A DNA stretch of 64,000 nucleotides from contig CM030832.1 of assembly GCA_018105865.1 (NCBI GenBank), forward strand, positions 10,187,156 through 10,251,155. Reading direction: 5' to 3'. Source of the stretch: Metaphire vulgaris. Taxonomy: Eukaryota; Annelida; Clitellata; Crassiclitellata; Megascolecidae. Below the pieces are notes generated by a model. That model did not search any database. It saw only the letters and a list, made by a program, of their open reading frames with translations, and had not been told where the DNA came from. Positions 1 through 11,285 of this stretch are shown piece after piece; position 1 is the first letter of the stretch, and each line of letters begins with the position of its first letter. The position numbers and the translations under genes are program-made.

Positions 1-682
1 GTAAGTGTCATTATCTTATATTGGATACATTTAGTTATTTTATGCAAGTGTAAGGATTTTAGTATGGGTGAAATATGGGAGAACGTTGGCGATTCGATGG
101 AGGCTTTGGAGATTATTATTGTAGAGGGAGTTGCAGTAATCTAATTTGGAGTGGACTATTGAAGTGGCGATTATGGAGGCAGTTTTGTTATCAAGGTAAG
201 AACGTAGCCGACGAATGTCATGAATATTGACATAGCAGACTCTTGAAAGTTGAGAGATTTGTGATTCGATGTTTAGAGAAGAATCAAATTGGAATCCGAG
301 ATTTTTTGCGCAGTTGGAATGGGGTTTATTGTGGTGTCAGGAGTCAAAACTAGCTTAGGATTGTCAACTTTTTTGAGTTATTGGGATAGTACAATTAAAA
401 GAAATTCTGTCTTGGATGGATAAGAGTTAAAAGAGTTAGATGACTTCCATGCATAAATTGCCGAAAATGCTGATTCAAGTTCAGTGATAGATGTGCTAAA
501 TGAAGAAGGTGAAAAGGAAAGGAGCCTATACATTGTATCTATCAGAAATCTTTTTACCATCCTCTATAGAAATACTTTCCTACAACTGCCTTCCTGGATC
601 TACAACCTTGACCACCACGAACTACAGATTACAGACTGGATTTTACTCGGATTTAGCGCTCGTGAATAAGCTGGTGCACTGC
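1..682. other. Intron-like sequence, opening with a splice-donor match
   Basis: The first six bases are GTAAGT, a perfect 5' splice donor. The sequence that follows is AT-rich and non-coding in all frames. The likely reading is that the window starts at the first base of the intron preceding zinc finger 2. No other element recognised. Confidence 0.4.
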
Positions 683-1022
683 ACCAGGCCCATCGAGAGA
701 AATTCCTGGACCCCTGGGCAGAGCAGTCACGGGCCCTAAAAGGTTTTTAAGCTTTTATTTTTTAGAAAGTTCATCCTCAAAAAGTTCTGCAGTTTTTGTT
801 CAGGTGAGGAAAAATGATGACCTTTTTTCCTGGTCATACTTTTCAAGATGTTAAGGACATGCAATGCCTTCAGCAGGCTCCCCAACCACCTTCACAGGCT
901 CCCCAGCGCCACCCACAGCAGTCGTAAGAATAAATAGTATTGCATGAGAAAAAATTTTGAGGGCCCCTTACAGATTGCCGGGCACCTGGGCATTTGACCC
1001 CTGTCCTCCTCTTGGCGGACCT
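683..1022. mobile_element. Old hAT-like inverted-repeat element
   Basis: Left end CAGGCCCATCGAGAGAAATT resembles the ends of the clearer element at 45373-45705. The right end CTTGGCGGACCTG is roughly inverted to it. Flanks CACTGCAC and CACTACGC are an imperfect 8-bp duplication. Contains a degenerate copy of the GACCTTTTTT motif near 820. Confidence 0.4.
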
Positions 1023-2971
1023 GCACTACGCCAAGTTTTCGGGCAGCGCCAAAGAAATTTTTTTATGCTTGCTGTAGGCATAACACTAAGATTTCTGAGC
1101 AATGTATTGTATGAAATTTCCTTAATGGGCTTGTTTTAATGCCTTCTGTTCAAAGTTAGGTCAAGAAATGGGACACTTACCCAAAGACTGCAAGAAATCT
1201 CATTAGTTTCACCTGTTGATGGCCAAAAAAGATTTCTGATATCTGTCTTAGACGGCCTATGGTTGTTTCTTTGCTAGAAGTAGGCCTATTCCTGTGAACT
1301 ATGCCAGAGCACTGAAAGCTGTGATTTTTTCCTTTCAACACTGCAGGAAGCCAAATACAGGTTGACCCAGACTTAGCTGGTCTTGTTTGATGGAGTCAGT
1401 CTTTTATGATACATCAGAGTATGCCTCAAAGTAGATTGAATGCTAAGAGATATATGGGTAATTTGTGCAATGTTTGCTTTATGGGGGTTAACACCACCTC
1501 TGCAACTGGTTGAAGACTGCATCCAAATGGGGTTGAGAAGTATGGTTGCAGCTATCCAGCTTCCCACTGGTTGTATAAGAATTGATCTGGGAGCGGTCTG
1601 ACCCCCACTGCTCATATATTCAATCAATCAAACACTGAATTGGTGCAGTTCTAACATTTGAAGTCAGTCGACTTCTGTGGTGCCACTATCACAATGCCTA
1701 ACCAAAATATACCGTAGTCAGGGCAAGCCCAGAGGGTGATCCCAGATCAGCAACAGCTTTCAGTGCTTCTGCATAACTCACAGTATTGCAGGCTTCAATG
1801 TTGATGTTCTTAACTAATTATTTTATCCTGGAGGCCTTGTGCAGAGATTTCAGTTTGGGATCTTCATTTTGCTCTAACAGTATAAAGTTTCTCCTGCAGA
1901 ACATTAGACAAAGTTGACCCAGCTCCTTTAGTCTGGTTATAAACTGCAGAGTTCTTTTAAGTACAAATGGCAATTGATCATCTAACCTAGTTTATTATCT
2001 TCTGACCTCTTGAGTGGCTCATAATAATGGCAGTGGTGTCAGCAAAAGAGGGTTAAGAGTTTGACTGTTAAGCCTTTGGCCAGGCTTAGTACTGGAGTAC
2101 AAGTATATCTAATAACATCACAGTAATTGTGATGTTATGACATAATATGTTGACCATAACTGCATCTCTACCAGCTTTTATATTTGCTAATGCATCTTCC
2201 ATTCTGGTACAAAATTATGTAATTTTTGTCATTTATATGCTTCAAGCAGATGCTGTTTTATCTGGAGAATATATTGATTGACTATTTCAAGACTATTTAC
2301 TAAGTGTTTCCAAATGTGAATAACATTTTGCTGGAATTGTTTTTATGAAACTCTAGCTTTGAATCATGTTCCCAGACAATTTAGCAAATTTAAGTGTAAG
2401 TATTGAATATCTGAACAACAATGGAACACTGGAGTTACAGTACTCATTCAGTTTTTGAAGAGATAAAATTGATGTTGCTGGTGGTACCGATGACACTGAG
2501 AGTGGTTAAGTGCATCCTTGAATTTAGACACATCATTCCCTTTAGACATTAAAATGTTACTAAATGTTTGTGATGGGCATGCATATTTGACACAGGGCAT
2601 TATGGCCTTCATGCACATTTATTTGCTTATCTGAATTTTTGCATCTGTGGCAGAAGAGTCTCAGGTCTGCTTTCAAGAGTTGAAAATTCAATACATGCTG
2701 GCTTTCAGATTACGAGTGACAATTAATTTTTAAAAAGATTTTCTCACTATCTAAACTTTGAGTTAATTGTCTGCTGTTTCTGCTTGCAGCTTCTTAATCA
2801 GGTGAACAGAAGGTTTATTATTTGGTTTTTATTTTGAGTATCCGTTGTAATTATTAACTACTGTGCTGTGTGTTCAACATGATGTCTTGCTGTGGTCCTT
2901 TCTGTTTTCGAATGCTTTCTTTTTATGTAGTTCTGTGCATTTATTGTTCTAAGCTTGTTAATTGTTTTAAG
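1023..2971. other. Intron sequence, nothing recognised
   Basis: AT-rich non-coding sequence up to the zinc finger 2 acceptor. No exon encoding the first zinc finger (the C-x2-C and CESCK motifs) is visible. No repeat structure was recognised. Confidence 0.5.
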
Positions 2972-3112
2972 GATTCTTTAAGAGATCTGTACAGAATCAG
3001 AAACGGTACACCTGCACTGAAAACCAGTCTTGTCCCATCGACAAGACCCAAAGAAAGCGCTGTGCCTACTGCCGATTTCAGAAGTGCCTGGGTGTCGGCA
3101 TGAAACTTGAAG
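2972..3112 (+). CDS. NR5 receptor exon: second zinc finger
   Basis: The acceptor AG at 2970-2971 opens a 141-nt exon in phase 1 (G|GA TTC TTT AAG, giving [15 protein letters not shown]). It continues with [17 protein letters not shown], the four-Cys second finger and D-box, and GVGMKLE, ending at a GTAAGG donor. Family members usually have [13 protein letters not shown]; here Pro is Ala and the residue after KCL is Gly. Confidence 0.93.
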
Positions 3113-6100
3113 GTAAGGAATTTCTGGAATCTTTTTGTGGAAATGCGAATGTCAATTATATGACTACCTTTATTGTAATTTTACTTTTCTGGACCATCAC
3201 AGTAAGTAAAAAAGATTGATGGCATCTCTTAATTTTTCAGTATTTGCTATCGACCTGTGATTGAATTGTTTTGAGTATAATACCATTGATAAATGTAGCA
3301 AGGGCAATACAAACCATTGCAAGGATTTCTACAGGTAAGGTAAACTTATATAAGGTGGTCTATAATATACAGTAATTGATATACCTCTTGGGTTGGTTGA
3401 TTAATTGATTATTTAATTGATTGATTGACTGACTGATTATAAACTTCTGTCTTCATTTTCATGCCAGTCCCAAAATGAAGGTGCTTTTGCTACACTTTTC
3501 ACTGATTCTCTTAGCATAAGTGGGGGGATTAAACTCGAGAACTTTCTAAGAGCAGTTTTTGCAGAATTTGGAATTGATACCTCATAGAATTGTGTTTTAA
3601 GTGAAACCAGGTTGCCAATGAGTAAAGATCGTGTTTACTTACTTATTTACTTAAGATGAAATTGTGCATAAGCATACCAGTATATTTCAGCATTTCTGCG
3701 GTCATTCAACATATTTTCTTCTATGTTTTGCTGACTCATCAGTGTGGTGAAAGCTTTCCTGCAGAAGACTGCCTTCAATTCATTACTGTTTAATATTGTT
3801 ATTGTTGCCCTTGCAGTCGTTAGACATTATGTCACGTTAATCTTGTTGTTTTATAATAATAATAATAATTAAGGGTTTGCCACCCTATTTCACCACAGCA
3901 TCGAATTCCTTCCTACCATCTGAGTGGATTTTTTCAAGACTGACATCTTCCATTCCTCATTGACATGTCAGTGTTGTTGACAGTGCCTTTGACTTTGGCC
4001 TTAGCTATGGTATGGAACGACAGAAGTTGTCCCATGTACAATATGTGGCTAATACCGTCTCTGGATGTTTCGCCACACTATGACTGATATGGAATATTCA
4101 ATGATCCGTCTCCACTGCAGTCCATAAGTCACTGGTCAATGCTTTAGTGCTAACGAAACTGGACTACGGCAATGCCACCCATGCAGGGACCCCTACCGTA
4201 GTTATCTCCTCAACTGCCTTCAATCGGTACTGAACTGCGCATCTGATTCACTGATCTAGATGGAGGGATCACATAACACCTCTACTGTTAGATCTGCACT
4301 GGCTTTCAGTTCCAGAACGTATCAAATACAAGCTAGCGCTGCTGGTATTCCAGTGTATGCATGACATTGGTCCAGCATAACTAAAGACAGAACTGCACTG
4401 TGTTGCTGATTTTGATGGTCAACAACATCTGAGATCAGCCCTCAGCAGCAGCACTACTTGTCCCGCGAATGTGTCTCTCCACCGTAGACAATCGGGCATT
4501 TCCCGTGGCAGCAGCACGGGTCTGGTCTTGCAGCCATTCAACTTTCACCATCACTAGACACCTTTAACCCCTTAACCGGGCATGACGGATATATCCGTCC
4601 ATTTTACATTGAGTTACAAATAAATGCCCGGTTAAGGGTTTAAGGAGTGCTTAAAGACCTGTTTCAAACTAGTTATGACATTCAATGCTAGGTTTTGATA
4701 AATTTGATCCTAGACTTGACATTGTAATGTGTTCACCTAGTTCTTCTGGATTAATTACCACAGTAATCTTAACTTTACTATAACTATATAACCATGTACC
4801 GGTACATTCATTTCCCCATATTGACATTTGATATTTGGGTTATATTGACAAGACAGTTGATCATTTGAATTTTTTCTAGTTTGTTTGATGGATTTTTAAT
4901 TTTTAATGATTGCTTTGTCTTCTCTTTGTTCTATATTTTTAGATTTGTCACTTTTTAAAATATAGTTTATTGGAATCTGCAACTGAGTTACATGGAACCT
5001 GTCATCATATTAAAAGAAAAATACATTGTTGTCAGTTTCACTGCCTCTGGTGTCATTGGGGCCATTCACAAATGACGTGACGCGCTTAGGGGGGTCCGGA
5101 CATTTGTTAGGAAGTGTGACGAGGGGTCCGTGAGTGTGACGTAACGCAATGCAAAATTTTCAAGATGATGACCTTTTTTGTTTGTCAGGCTATTTGGAGA
5201 GGGAAAAATAAGGATGTCAGGTTATTTGGAGAGGGAATGATGACCTTTTTTGACTTGTCAAGACTTTTCTGGATTCGGGAGACTGAAAAGTGGGGTCGGC
5301 CCGTTGTTACGTCATATTTTAGGGGTCCGACTTTTTGTTACGTTGTGTTACGATGGGGGGGGTTAAAAAAAATTGTGTTACGTAATTTATGGACAACCCC
5401 ATTTGCCATTTGTATTTCATGTAATTATTTTTATTTGATAGTATAAGAATTGATACTGATCTAAATAAGTACTCATATAACTTTAATTTTTAGTTTGAAA
5501 GAGGATGTAAAGGGAAAGACTTTTTAAAAAATCAATTTTTTCTATTTATAACTGGTCCTTGACCTAAACGTCCGTGACCTAATCATCTGTGACCTGTCCA
5601 TGACCTAATCATCGGTGACCTAATTGGTCATGACCCTTCTATGTCAAGATCTTGTTTTAGTCTTCTGAAGATGCTATTGTCGCTGTCAGATTCTAGAATT
5701 GTAGGGCATGTTCAGTTTGCCTGACAGTATACAAATGAGTATTTGAGAATGTGGGGTTGATGTGTAAATATGGTTTTTGTAACTGAGGGGTAACTTGTCT
5801 TCATAATCTGTTGATAAAACTAAGAGTGAACTTCTGTGTGTTCTGTGTGCAAATGCTGATCCTTACAAACCTGACATCTTGTCAGAATTTTGAACTTGTG
5901 TCTGCATTGAAAGCTCATTATTTATAACTGCAGTTGAGGGGGAATGTTGTGACAGATGGGCATTATAGCCAGTGGGCTAGGAAAGAATCTACCATAGGGT
6001 AAATATGTGGTTAATGGTTTAGGCTGCATTGATCGGTGACCTTTTTGCCATTTGAAATGAATTATTTTGCATTAGCCAATATTGGTCTGATCTGTGATTT

Positions 6101-6200
6101 GAAATTGTGGAACATTTGTTGACTGCTTTGCAGCTGGCTGGGTGACTAAATTGGATTGGTTAAACTGCAACAAATGATGAAAGAATTTTGTTATATATTT

Positions 6201-6247
<47 letters not shown>

Positions 6248-9200
6248 ATTATATATATATATATATATATAGTGCATCAATGAAGTGCATCAAAATATTG
6301 AAATTTAACATGATGACAGTGCATCAATGAACTGACCAGGTCAAAATATTAAGGGCAAGGAAATTTATATTGTGCATGATGACAGTGCATCAATGAACTT
6401 GACAGTGCATCAATGAACTGACCAGGAAAGTGAAAGTGTGAATGGTTTGCATTCTTTTAGTTGGAGTGAATTATTTATATAAAGGCCATTGCCATTGCTC
6501 TTTTCTATAGGTTTCATTAACTTTTGTGTCTTTGTAGCTGAAGATTTTTATTAGAATAACTAAGTAGATGCTAGAACACAGTACAAATTCTGACTGTGAG
6601 ATTCCTTTACAACTTTCTACTATTTTGAATGGCACCAGATGTTGAGATAATTAATATTGAATTGTGTTTTCAAGTCTTCATTACTTAAATAGCATAGGAG
6701 ACTAATAGTTAATTGATAGAAAAAAATCACAGGGAATTGGAAACAACATCGAGGACAATTAATAGCGAGAATGGAACTCCACAAGGGCTGATGAGGAAAT
6801 TGGTAAGCGATGGACAGACTTTGCCCAACACAGGAGACCACAACACACAGCACTCTTGGTGTAAGCCTTAGCTTTGTCTTACTGCGCTATAGAAATTGTT
6901 GGTAAATAAATAAATAAACACAGTGAAGAATCTCAAGGCAGAAAAAGGCTACCTGGATGGTGACTGATGATATGAGCCTCCACTCTGAAGTAGAAGCAAC
7001 CATGGGCAAGCTAAAGTTTGGTAAAAGCCCTGGAGTGGATGGAGTAGCAGCAGAGATGCTGAAAGCAGGTGGAGAAGACCTAATTAGAGAACTCCATCAA
7101 GCACACTGCAGAGTATGGTAGACTGAAGAGTGGCCAGAAGAATGGGCTTCATCAGTACTGGTGATGATACTGAAAGGAGTTAACCCCAAGGAGTGCTTAT
7201 ACTTTAGGTCAATTGCCCTGATATCCAGCCCAAGCAAAGTCTTGCTGTCAATCATTTTGCAGCGACTAAGAGCAAAGATAGAATGCCGTCTCTCTGAAGA
7301 GCAGGCGGGATTCTGAAGTGGCAGAAGCATCACCCATCAAATCCTGACACTAAGACCGCTGATCAAACAGGCCAGGGAATATGGAAGATGTATCTGCAAC
7401 TGCTTTGTGGATTACACCACAGCATCGGACTCATTCTGGCATGAGGGGCTATGGGCAACGCTGGAGAGCTATGGGGTGGACTGCTGAGGATCATCCAAAG
7501 CCTGTATAATTCAGTGATGGCTGCCATCAGGGTTAATGGAAAAATTGGAGACTGATTCAGGAGGCCGACAGTGGGTTCATGACAATTGGCAAGGAGACCC
7601 AATAGCACTAATTTGAGATTATTATTGAAGCTTTTACTTGCCTTTCTCTGTTTCTATTGACTTCAGATGCTTTATTGGTTAAGCTGTGCAGAGGCATCTT
7701 GTTTCCTTGGGTTTTAGTCTTTGAGTTGGCTATAGGAGATGTTTATATCTCAGGAAATCACTTGTGTATCAGCATTCTATGGTCTGTGAACCTTTGAAGC
7801 TGATGCCTGGTGCATTATTATCAAAACACTGCATAAAGTGAAATTAAATTTACAATTGAAACTTAAATTTTACTTCCAGTCAGTCTAGTGTGGTGGAAAC
7901 GCATATATACGGTTAACAATTACACGTTTCTGAAAATGATGACTTCTGTTCACAGTAATTAGATCTTTATGTTGGATTTTCAATCTTTGGTTTCTTTGTT
8001 CATGCACAGAATAATTAAGACTAGTAAAAGTTATTTTCCTTTCTTCATGCTGATTAAACGTTGTCCCTGCAAATACTTTGTATTTGTTCTGTTTGATGTG
8101 CTCTAGCTGTACGTCCAGATCGAATGCGAGGTGGACGAAACAAGTTTGGTCCAATATATAGACGTGACAGAGCTTTGCGACGTCAGCAGCTTTCAAGGCA
8201 GAACGAACTGATGTCAAATGTTCAGCATTTGGTACCATTTTCCATGTCTTATTGCTCAATGAATCAGGAAGTTTCTCCAACAGATCAAAACTTGAGCTCT
8301 GGTAGAAACAGTCTTGGCTCTTCGCCACAGTTTCCTGACACGTGTTCTGATACGTGTGGTTTTAAATTAGATGACGTTGACATAAAGCCACCTATTGAGC
8401 TGTTGAGTGGTTTGGTAAATTCTGGACTGCAAGGACCTTGTACCTCAATGTTTTCAACACCTAGAACAGCATCATCAATGTCTGGTTTGAGAGCAGACAT
8501 TTCAGAAAGATACAGAAATGTACCAACATCTAGGTTGCCACTGACGACTTCTTCGTCAAAGATGAACGTAGTATCAGAATTGCCACAGGGTAACTATGTT
8601 GGCATGCACCGGGAACATGGAAGTTATGTTCATGACTATGATACTAGGCCTTCGACGTCTGGCATGCCGGAATATTCCGGTAGCAGAAACACAAACCAGT
8701 TTATGAACTTAAATGAAATGTCGACTGCGATGGTTACACAGTTCATGATGCAGGAGGGCACTCTGCCTTCCTCCACAACTGATCAACCTCTGTATCATCT
8801 GTCACAAACGTCTCCTCAGGTTGGATACATGCGGTCGGCAGCTGCGCCGAAAGTCTCCAGTTCACAGTCGAGTGCTGTAAGAGGTTCGTGTGCTGCTGGA
8901 GACTCTGCAGAAGTGCAGCACTTTTCCAGTTCCATTTCGTATGACTATGCATTTCAGTCACTTGAGGGAAGGGGCCACAGAATTCACAAGGATGACGCTC
9001 ATCTTGAAGAGATTGGCATCTCCATTGAGAACATTCCTCAAAGCTCTTCATTGCAGACTGGAATTTTTCAGCTTATTGTTGATCTGCAGAAGAACGATCA
9101 GAGACTTAGGGATTCATACCAGAAACTCCGTAGATATACTGATGAGCTACTCCAGCAACTGGCAAACTCAAGAGTCGAGTTGGAGCAAAATGCATCAATG

Positions 9201-11285
9201 GAAGAAATGAATGGAAAAACTGAAGATCAGACGACAAACTTTATGATTCAAGTGATGTGCAACCTGTGCGATCAGTCATTGTTTGTGCTTGTCAACTGGG
9301 CAAGACGTGCTCACCTATTTCGAGAAATTGTGGTATGCTCAGCTTTTCTTCTGCTACTAAATTCCTATTGTGTACTGAGCTATTAATTTTGTGATATATT
9401 TTACTAATTTTGAGGTTGAGAAGGCAGGATTTAATATCCGTTACAGTTATACCAAGAATTGTGTAAGGATAAATTTGACATTAGATTATAATTTATCATA
9501 GTATTTCCATTATTTTGCAGTATACATTTAATAGGTCACCAGCAGAAAGCTGAATAGCCAGACTGATTTTGAAGATCATTGAAACTGATCATATTTTCAT
9601 GTTTTCACATGATCTTCGATTCTTTGTTTAAGAAAAAAGCCTTTTGCATTAAATTGCACTAAAATTTGTACATAATTGCTTAGTTAGTTAGTTAGTTACA
9701 GGCTGATTTATATAGCACTATTGTACTAGCAGGCTAGAGTCAAGAGCGCTTCTGAGGTACTTTTAAATATTTTTAAAGATTCATCCATTTTACACATGCT
9801 TTTTATTTCACGGCTATGTAAATAATGAATGAAAATTTTTAGTAATTAATAAAGTCATTATAATAATGTTTTGGGGAATCTGTTGTTGATTGTTTTTGCT
9901 TTGTTGCCAGGTGGAAGATCAGATGAAACTACTGGAGAACTGCTGGAGTGAACTTCTGTTACTGGAACTCATCTACAACCAAATTGATTACCTCTCTGAA
10001 GCAAACCACTTGATCATGGTTAGAGTTGTCAGATTTTGTTTACATGACTAGTTATTGGATATTTTTAAAGTTCCAATTCATTTGTTGGATCTCTCTTGAA
10101 AGCAAAGAAAAATGCCTTTAGAATCTGTATTTGTCTTAACTTTTTTCATTTCAGAATCACATTACATTGTATGACTATTTAACAAAGATACCTTGTTTTG
10201 TTATCCTCTGCATATAATTTTGGTTTTTGACTAGCATTATTGCTGGCAGTAGAAAATTTTAGTCTTGGAGACTGTGATTCTCAAAGCTCTTTAGAAAAAT
10301 TGAGCACTGTTGTTAAGTTTGAATGATGAACATGGAATGCTATTATTTGTGTAATGCTTTCACTGAATAGGTCACCGGTCATGTTGTGAGCTCTTCAGTT
10401 CTTAATCGACTAAAGTTAAACAGCATTGTCGACCAGGTGTTTGAACTTGTAAGGAAATTTCGCAACTTGAGGCTTGACAAGAATGAATACACTTGTTTGA
10501 AGTTTATCATTTTGCTTAACCCAGGTTTGTATAATAAGTAATTCATATTGAACATTTATCACATTAGCAAAGACTATTCCAATTAAAAGAAGTTGTATGT
10601 TCATGGGTGTCATGAGTCAGTTGTCATTGCCATTATCTGGGCGTAATTGAACTGGAAGTTGTTTTAATTTTAAAATTAGTGCATTTCACATTAAGATGTG
10701 CTATTTTTGCTGTATCAAAATGTATTTAACTAACTATTGAGCCACTATATTATTTATCTTTAGATGTGTATAACAATTTTGGTGCTGTGTCTTTGGGTGT
10801 GAAAATTCTTGAGAAGTAATTTGTAATTGAGTTGGAAGTCATCTGGATTTTTATCTACTTGCTGTCTATTTATGCCAAGTTCCTATGACTTGTCATCAGT
10901 TGCAATGCAATGCAATGCCTGTTACACTGAGGAAAGCTATAAGCAAAGAATTAATAAAATGGTCATTGATTGAAGCATGTCTAAAGGTAATGGTACCACC
11001 AGGTCATATTGATTTGATAATTATTGTCTGAATATTCCAGATGTTCCTGGTTTGCAGCATTCAGACATTGTGGACCAGTTTCGGAGCGATGTAAGCACAA
11101 TGTTGCTGGACTACTGCAGCATGTTCAACAGTGAAAACGACAAATTTGGTCAATTGCTTCTGCAACTTTCTGAAATCAAGGTTGTCAGTCTTCTTATAGA
11201 AGGGTATCTTTACAACCAACTACTCTTAGGACATTTGTTGGATAGTAATTTGCTCTCCGAAATGCTCGCATCTAGTCGAGAGTAA
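2972..11285 (+). CDS. NR5-family nuclear receptor, 3' five coding exons (gene level)
   Basis: Ligand-regulated or constitutive transcription factor of the NR5 group (FTZ-F1, HR39, SF-1, LRH-1), acting in the nucleus on extended AGGTCA half-sites. Exons 2972-3112, 8107-9332, 9911-10018, 10371-10524 and 11041-11285 join in phase to about 624 codons. Visible in order: second zinc finger (CAYCRFQKC), the FTZ-F1 box typical of NR5 ([12 protein letters not shown]), a Ser-rich hinge of about 250 residues, a ligand-binding domain with the helix 3-5 signature ([17 protein letters not shown], then [16 protein letters not shown]), and a helix 12 AF-2 core (NLLSEML) before the stop. The first zinc finger and N-terminus are not in the window. 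NR5A and NR5B cannot be told apart here. Convergent with the DDX1 gene downstream. Confidence 0.9.
4110..4690 (+). pseudogene. Decayed non-LTR retrotransposon, reverse transcriptase C-terminus
   Basis: Broken reading frames give [17 protein letters not shown], then [29 protein letters not shown] and [13 protein letters not shown]. This is the usual order at the C-terminal end of CR1/L2-like LINE polyproteins (DYCNSLLAG, LHWLPVxxRIxFK, HLRS, FKxxLKTHLF). Several stop codons. Interrupted by a 72-bp TTAA element at 4568-4639. Lies in the receptor intron. Confidence 0.8.
4568..4639. mobile_element. 72-bp TTAA-flanked palindromic MITE, copy 1
   Basis: CCCCTTAACCGGGC at the left and GCCCGGTTAAGGGT at the right are inverted repeats, flanked by TTAA at 4564-4567 and 4640-4643. 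The interior carries a stretch equivalent to TGTAACTCAATGTAAAATGG in the other copies, here in reverse orientation. Removing the element and one TTAA restores a LINE reading frame across the site. The TTAA duplication suggests piggyBac-type mobilisation. Confidence 0.8.
5058..5400. mobile_element. Inverted-repeat element with 3-bp duplication, copy 1
   Basis: Starts GGGGCCATTCACAAATGACG and ends with ACGTAATTTATGGACAACCCC (read in two parts: ACGTAATTTATGG, ACAACCCC). Flanked by ATT on both sides. Related to 35481-35854. Contains two copies of the GACCTTTTTT...TTGTCA motif. Ends and a 3-bp AT-rich duplication fit PIF/Harbinger-type MITEs. Confidence 0.7.
5560..5636 (-). promoter_or_regulatory. 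Cluster of AGGTCA half-sites (read TGACCT on +)
   Basis: TGACCT begins at 5560, 5575, 5590, 5601 and 5616, and a related TGACCC at 5631; spacing is 15, 15, 11, 15 and 15 bp. AGGTCA is the core half-site of nuclear receptors, and this lies in an intron of a nuclear receptor gene. The TCA extension preferred by NR5 proteins is absent. It may simply be a short minisatellite. Confidence 0.35.
6199..6272. repeat. (AC)n(AT)n microsatellite
   Basis: A run of CA dinucleotides passes into TA dinucleotides, broken once by AATTAT. Confidence 0.95.
6273..6421. repeat. Tandem CAGTGCATCAATGAAC minisatellite
   Basis: AGTGCATCAATGAA-type units recur about five times with spacers containing GACCAGG and TGATGA. 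Confidence 0.75.
6870..6921 (+). repeat. Retroelement 3' tail
   Basis: TACTGCGCTATAGAAATTG followed by (TAAA)n. The same tail (or its reverse, ATTTATATAGCGCAGTA) recurs at 9700, 23540, 39165, 39930, 42560 and 50105. It looks like the shared 3' end of a LINE/SINE family. Confidence 0.6.
6935..7612 (+). pseudogene. Decayed LINE reverse transcriptase fragment
   Basis: Translated pieces include [20 protein letters not shown] (RT domain 0/1), [44 protein letters not shown] then SGRSITHQI, and [15 protein letters not shown], equivalent to the FVDFxKAFDS motif. Stops and small shifts make it non-functional. Sense orientation within the receptor intron. Confidence 0.88.
8107..9332 (+). CDS. NR5 receptor exon: FTZ-F1 box, hinge, start of ligand-binding domain
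   Basis: Large 1226-nt exon after CTCTAG. It completes [18 protein letters not shown], the C-terminal DNA-binding extension that makes NR5 receptors bind as monomers. A low-complexity Ser/Thr/Met-rich hinge follows, then helix 1 ([12 protein letters not shown]), a charged Lys/Glu-rich stretch that could form a coiled coil, and helix 3 ([15 protein letters not shown]). It ends in phase 0 at FREIV before GTATGC. Confidence 0.93.
9911..10018 (+). CDS. NR5 receptor exon: helices 4-5
   Basis: 108 nt, phase 0 on both sides, encoding [19 protein letters not shown] and on to ANHLIM. This corresponds to the DQMTLLQNCWSELL segment of SF-1. The donor is GTTAGA. Confidence 0.9.
10371..10524 (+). CDS. 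NR5 receptor exon: helices 6-9
   Basis: 154 nt encoding [12 protein letters not shown] through [14 protein letters not shown]. The VTG start and the CLKFIILL helix match the NR5 ligand-binding domain. Ends in phase 1. Confidence 0.9.
11041..11285 (+). CDS. NR5 receptor terminal exon with AF-2 helix
   Basis: Acceptor TATTCCAG. Reads [14 protein letters not shown] through [19 protein letters not shown] and [16 protein letters not shown], stop TAA. NLLSEML is the AF-2 coactivator-binding helix, close to NLLIEML of SF-1. AATAAA-like signals occur downstream near 11660 and 11780. Confidence 0.92.
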
